Shown piece by piece: positions 7,126 to 9,535 of a stretch of DNA of 9,535 nt. The DNA lies in the NCBI GenBank assembly GCA_045122835.1, contig JBGVIB010000083.1:1-9535 (forward strand). The letters are read 5' to 3'. Position 1 is the stretch's first letter. Each line of letters begins with the position of its first letter. The DNA is from JBGVMW01 sp045122835 (GTDB taxonomy: Bacteria; Bacillota; Clostridia; Lachnospirales; Lachnospiraceae). The position numbers and the translations under genes were made by a program. Below the pieces are notes generated by a model. That model saw only the letters and a program-made list of their open reading frames with translations, was not told the origin of the DNA and searched no databases.

Positions 7126-7150
7126 CATTTCCACAGAAGTAGGGTATAAT
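7122..7150 (+). promoter_or_regulatory. Perfect-consensus sigma-A promoter for greA-lysS
   Basis: TTGACA (7122-7127) and TATAAT (7145-7150) both match the consensus exactly and are separated by the optimal 17 nt. The -35 box overlaps the TGA stop (7123-7125) of the diguanylate cyclase gene. Transcription should start near 7157, leaving a leader of about 86 nt before greA. This predicts strong constitutive expression of greA and lysS, independent of the upstream gene. Confidence 0.92.
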
Positions 7151-7172
7151 ATCACGATTGCAAAGGTAAAAT

Positions 7173-7211
7173 CCGGTATGCCGAAAGCGATAGCCTTCGG
7201 CATTTTGCCGG
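7173..7211 (+). promoter_or_regulatory. Structured leader hairpin upstream of greA
   Basis: ATGCCGAA (7178-7185) and TTCGGCAT (7196-7203) are exact complements. Inside, GC (7187-7188) pairs with GC (7193-7194) around a GATA loop, after one A/C mismatch. Outside, CCGG (7173-7176) can pair with CCGG (7208-7211) with TTT (7204-7206) bulged. Alternatively the inner stem followed by TTTT could act as a weak attenuator. The 5' arm coincides with an ATG (7178) that opens a 12-codon ORF, MPKAIAFGILPV, ending with TAG at 7214-7216 and preceded by a weak AAAGG. Translation of that ORF would melt the stem. It lies within the transcript expected from the 7122-7150 promoter. The structure is directly visible; a regulatory role is inferred. 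Confidence 0.55.
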
Positions 7212-7242
7212 TGTAGATATAGGATTAGAAGGGAGAACCACA

Positions 7243-7725
7243 ATGGCAGAAAAGAAAAATCTGTTGACTTATGAAGGTTTAAAGAAGTTAGAGGACGAAT
7301 TACACGATTTAAAGGTAAATAAACGTCAGGAAGTTGCCCAGAAGATTAAAGAAGCAAGAGAACAAGGCGATTTATCAGAAAATGCAGAATATGATGCAGC
7401 CAAAGAAGAACAGGGTCATATTGAAGAACGTATTGTTGAGATTGAAAATATCTTAAAAAATGCAGAAGTAATTATTGAAGAAGAAGTTGATTTAGATAAG
7501 ATTAACGTAGGTTGCCGTGTTAAAGTATTTGACATTACATTTGATGAAGAGATGGATTTCAAGATTGTGGGCTCCAGCGAAGCTAACAGTTTACAGGGTA
7601 AGATTTCCAATGAATCACCAGTGGGTAAGGCATTACTCGGTGCAAGAGTGAATGATGTAGTGGATGTTGAGACACAGGCAGGTATCATTCAGTACAAAGT
7701 TTTAGAAATTCAGCGTTCTAATTAA
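7243..7725 (+). CDS. greA: Transcription elongation factor GreA
   Basis: GreA enters the secondary channel of RNA polymerase and stimulates cleavage of backtracked RNA so that stalled complexes restart. The 160-residue length is typical. The N-terminal coiled-coil hairpin (about 1-78) carries the tip signature EQGDLSENAEYDAAKE, with the acidic residues D43 and E46 that correspond to the catalytic tip (D41 and E44 in E. coli). The C-terminal FKBP-like domain (about 84-158) has the family segment SPVGKALLGARVNDVV. GGGAG at 7231-7235 lies 7 nt before the ATG. The gene is the first of a two-gene unit with lysS (26-nt gap) behind a consensus promoter and a structured leader. The intact tip acids argue against an anti-cleavage Gre homologue. 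Confidence 0.97.
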   Translation: MAEKKNLLTYEGLKKLEDELHDLKVNKRQEVAQKIKEAREQGDLSENAEYDAAKEEQGHIEERIVEIENILKNAEVIIEEEVDLDKINVGCRVKVFDITFDEEMDFKIVGSSEANSLQGKISNESPVGKALLGARVNDVVDVETQAGIIQYKVLEIQRSN

Positions 7726-7751
7726 TTAACAAAAGTAAGGAGTGTAGAACA

Positions 7752-9242
7752 GTGGCGGAACAGAAGCAGCAACAGGAACAGGATATTAACCAGTTATTAA
7801 AGGTACGCCGTGAAAAGTTACAGGATTTGCAGGAAAATGGCAAAGATCCGTTTCAGATTACAAAGTATGATGTGACACATCACAGCCAGGAAATTAAGGA
7901 TAACTACGATGCTTTAGAAGGAAAGACAGTTACCATAGCAGGAAGAATGATGTTTAAGCGTGTTATGGGAAAAGCATCTTTCTGCAATATCCAGGATTTG
8001 CAGGGAAACATTCAGGCATACGTGGCAAGAGACAATATCGGAGAAGATGTTTATAAAGATTTCAAGAAATATGATGTAGGTGATATTTTAGGTATTAAGG
8101 GTGAAGTTTTCACCACTAAGACCGGAGAAAAATCTATTCATGCAACAGAAGTAACTTTATTATCAAAGAGTCTTCAGATTTTACCGGAGAAATTCCATGG
8201 ACTGACAGATACAGATGTAAGATATCGTCAGAGATACGTGGATCTGATTATGAATGCTGATGTAAAGGATACCTTTATTAAGCGCTCAAAGATTATTAGT
8301 AGTATCCGCCGTTTCTTAGATGGACAGGGATTTATGGAGGTAGAGACTCCGATGTTAGTGTCTAACGCTGGTGGAGCTGCCGCAAGACCATTTGAAACTC
8401 ATTACAATGCGTTAAGCGAAGACGTTAAGTTGCGTATTTCTTTGGAATTGTATCTGAAGCGTCTGATTGTTGGCGGTATGGAACGTGTATACGAAATTGG
8501 TCGTGTATTCCGTAACGAGGGAACCGATGCAAGACACAATCCTGAATTTACATTAATGGAATTATATCAGGCATATACAGACTACTATGGCATGATGGAT
8601 TTAACAGAGAATATGTTCCGCACTGTTGCACAGGAAGTATGTGGAACCACTTTGATTCCTTATGCAGAGGAAATGATTGACCTCGGAAAACCATTTGAAA
8701 GAATCACTATGGTAGATGCAGTTAAGAAATATGCTGGTGTAGATTTCAATGAAATAGCAGATACAGAAGAAGCAAAGAAGGTTGCGAAAGAACATCATGT
8801 AGAATTTGAAGACAGACATGAAAAAGGTGATATCCTTAACTTATTCTTTGAAGAATTTGTAGAAGAAAAGTTAATTCAGCCTACTTTCGTTATGGATCAT
8901 CCGGTTGAGATTTCTCCGCTTACTAAGAGAAAACCAGAGAATCCGGATTATGTAGAACGTTTCGAGCTGTTTATTTATGGCCGTGAGATGGCAAATGCTT
9001 ATTCAGAGCTTAACGATCCAATCGACCAGAGAGAGCGTTTTGCAGCCCAGGAAGCAGCCTTCGCCGCAGGTGATGAAGAAGCAAACCATACAGATGAGGA
9101 TTTCTTAAATGCATTGAGTATTGGTATGCCTCCAACTGGTGGTATTGGATACGGAATTGACCGTCTGGTTATGTTACTTACAAATTCACCGGCGATTAGG
9201 GATGTGTTGTTGTTCCCTACGATGAAGAGCTTGGATAAGTAA
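7752..9242 (+). CDS. lysS: Lysyl-tRNA synthetase, class II
   Basis: LysRS charges tRNA-Lys with lysine using ATP, in the cytoplasm. The 496-residue protein has an N-terminal charged helix, an OB-fold anticodon-binding domain (about 57-150, from GKTVTIAGRMMFKR), and the class II catalytic domain. Motif 1 is around GFMEVETPML (193-202), motif 2 is FRNEGTDARHNPEFT (from 253) and motif 3 is GGIGYGIDRLVMLL (from 463). The active-site segments VYEIGRVFRNEG and FELFIYGREMANAYSELNDP are also present. The start is GTG: AAGGAG at 7737-7742 is 9 nt upstream, and no ATG lies between. The sequence ends at LLFPTMKSLDK, the normal end of the core enzyme, without a C-terminal extension. It is co-transcribed with greA, and its transcript probably ends at the terminator at 9407-9449. 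No T-box or lysine riboswitch is seen upstream. Confidence 0.97.
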   Translation: MAEQKQQQEQDINQLLKVRREKLQDLQENGKDPFQITKYDVTHHSQEIKDNYDALEGKTVTIAGRMMFKRVMGKASFCNIQDLQGNIQAYVARDNIGEDVYKDFKKYDVGDILGIKGEVFTTKTGEKSIHATEVTLLSKSLQILPEKFHGLTDTDVRYRQRYVDLIMNADVKDTFIKRSKIISSIRRFLDGQGFMEVETPMLVSNAGGAAARPFETHYNALSEDVKLRISLELYLKRLIVGGMERVYEIGRVFRNEGTDARHNPEFTLMELYQAYTDYYGMMDLTENMFRTVAQEVCGTTLIPYAEEMIDLGKPFERITMVDAVKKYAGVDFNEIADTEEAKKVAKEHHVEFEDRHEKGDILNLFFEEFVEEKLIQPTFVMDHPVEISPLTKRKPENPDYVERFELFIYGREMANAYSELNDPIDQRERFAAQEAAFAAGDEEANHTDEDFLNALSIGMPPTGGIGYGIDRLVMLLTNSPAIRDVLLFPTMKSLDK

Positions 9243-9296
9243 AAACCTAGGAAAATCAAGGGTTTACAGGCTTTGAAGCATTCATAAATCCAGTTA

Positions 9297-9342
9297 GTCA
9301 AGGCGTTTTGACCAACTTTTGACCAATTTTTTTCATAGTCAA
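9297..9342. repeat. Cluster of four TTGAC motifs, including a tandem TTTTGACCAA
   Basis: TTTTGACCAA occurs twice in direct orientation at 9306-9315 and 9317-9326 (11-nt period). It is flanked by GTCAA, the same core inverted, at 9297-9301 and 9338-9342. A run of seven Ts (9327-9333) lies between. The arrangement suggests a protein-binding site such as recombinase arm sites or a regulator operator, or the scar of a departed element. It lies in the non-coding stretch between the lysS stop and the terminator. No integrase gene is in the window. The repeats are observed; the interpretation is uncertain. Confidence 0.35.
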
Positions 9343-9406
9343 ACAGAGCTTAACATAGCTTGGTGAAGAACTCTTAGTCCACAATTTAATAGAAACAGCA
9401 CTATAT

Positions 9407-9449
9407 AGAGGATATTTTCTAAAGAAATTTAGAAGATATCCTCTTTTTT
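9407..9449 (+). terminator. Intrinsic terminator after lysS
   Basis: AGAGGATAT (9407-9415) pairs with ATATCCTCT (9436-9444) and TTCTAAA (9417-9423) pairs with TTTAGAA (9428-9434). A T-G pair (9416/9435) joins the two, giving one uninterrupted 17-bp stem capped by a GAAA tetraloop (9424-9427). Six Ts (9444-9449) follow, the first of which closes the stem. It lies 164 nt after the lysS stop and most likely ends the greA-lysS transcript. The reverse strand has no matching T-run, so it should work in the + direction. Confidence 0.93.
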
Positions 9450-9535
9450 GCGTTATAGGAAAGATAATGCGTAAAATTTTTATACGAATTTAAGTCATGT
9501 TAGCACGAAACTTATATGAAATGATTGGATTTGAA

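Noticed and set aside
9261..9268. GGTTTACA as a BirA operator half-site
   Set aside because: No matching TGTAAACC half-site lies at the right spacing, and the downstream context is not a biotin gene.
8999..9301. Reverse-strand open frame of 100 codons over the lysS 3' end
   Set aside because: It is antisense to the conserved motif 3 region of lysS, has no family resemblance and no ribosome binding site; it is a shadow of lysS codon use.
9360..9390. TTGGTG / TTTAAT as a promoter for a small RNA ending at the 9407-9449 terminator
   Set aside because: The -35 is partial, the -10 is weak and the spacer is 19 nt; AT-rich non-coding DNA gives such matches by chance.
9497..9535. ATG opening a frame to the window end (MLARNLYEMIGFE) as the start of a next gene
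   Set aside because: There is no ribosome binding site upstream, no clear promoter after the terminator, and only 13 codons are visible.

Overview
The window looks like chromosome of a low-GC Gram-positive gut anaerobe, most likely a Clostridia member of the family Lachnospiraceae. The reasons are AT-rich sequence, strong AGGAGG-type ribosome binding sites, sigma-A style promoters, a protein resembling the Lachnospiraceae family DUF6145, and the dusB / greA / lysS gene order seen in Clostridia. All supported genes are on the + strand. No tRNA, rRNA, CRISPR array or intact mobile element is visible.

Left part (1-3687). The window opens inside an ornithine carbamoyltransferase gene (argF 3' end, arginine biosynthesis). 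A short gap with two small inverted repeats follows. Then comes a tightly packed series: a 108-residue three-helix membrane protein of unknown function, a biotin-protein ligase (birA), a DUF6145-like protein, type III pantothenate kinase (coaX) and tRNA-dihydrouridine synthase (dusB). Spacings are 13 nt, a 14-nt overlap, 15 nt and 1 nt, so these genes are probably co-transcribed. They supply cofactor functions (protein biotinylation, first step of CoA synthesis) and tRNA modification. The BirA is odd: it starts in the middle of its winged-helix domain, so it keeps the wing but lacks the helix-turn-helix.

Middle (3688-7125). A 1114-residue cytoplasmic signalling protein sits behind its own extended -10 promoter and a strong ribosome binding site. 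Its apparent layout is a STAND/AAA-like ATPase module with a degenerate P-loop, a long TPR-like helical region, a GAF-like domain, and a C-terminal GGDEF diguanylate cyclase. The GGDEF catalytic residues are intact, but the product-inhibition site is degenerate. It separates dusB from greA, genes that are commonly close neighbours in Clostridia, so it may be an insertion into a housekeeping block.

Right part (7122-9535). A perfect-consensus sigma-A promoter, whose -35 box overlaps the stop codon of the cyclase gene, drives greA (transcript cleavage factor) and lysS (lysyl-tRNA synthetase). The roughly 86-nt greA leader holds a strong hairpin that coincides with a possible 12-codon leader ORF. 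After lysS there are 164 nt of non-coding sequence, including a cluster of TTGAC motifs in both orientations (possible recombinase or regulator site). A 17-bp intrinsic terminator with a GAAA loop and six Ts then ends the unit. No gene is supported in the last 86 nt.

The best leads for something new are the degenerate-ATPase/TPR/GAF/GGDEF sensor and its place in the locus, the BirA with half a DNA-binding domain, and the structured greA leader.
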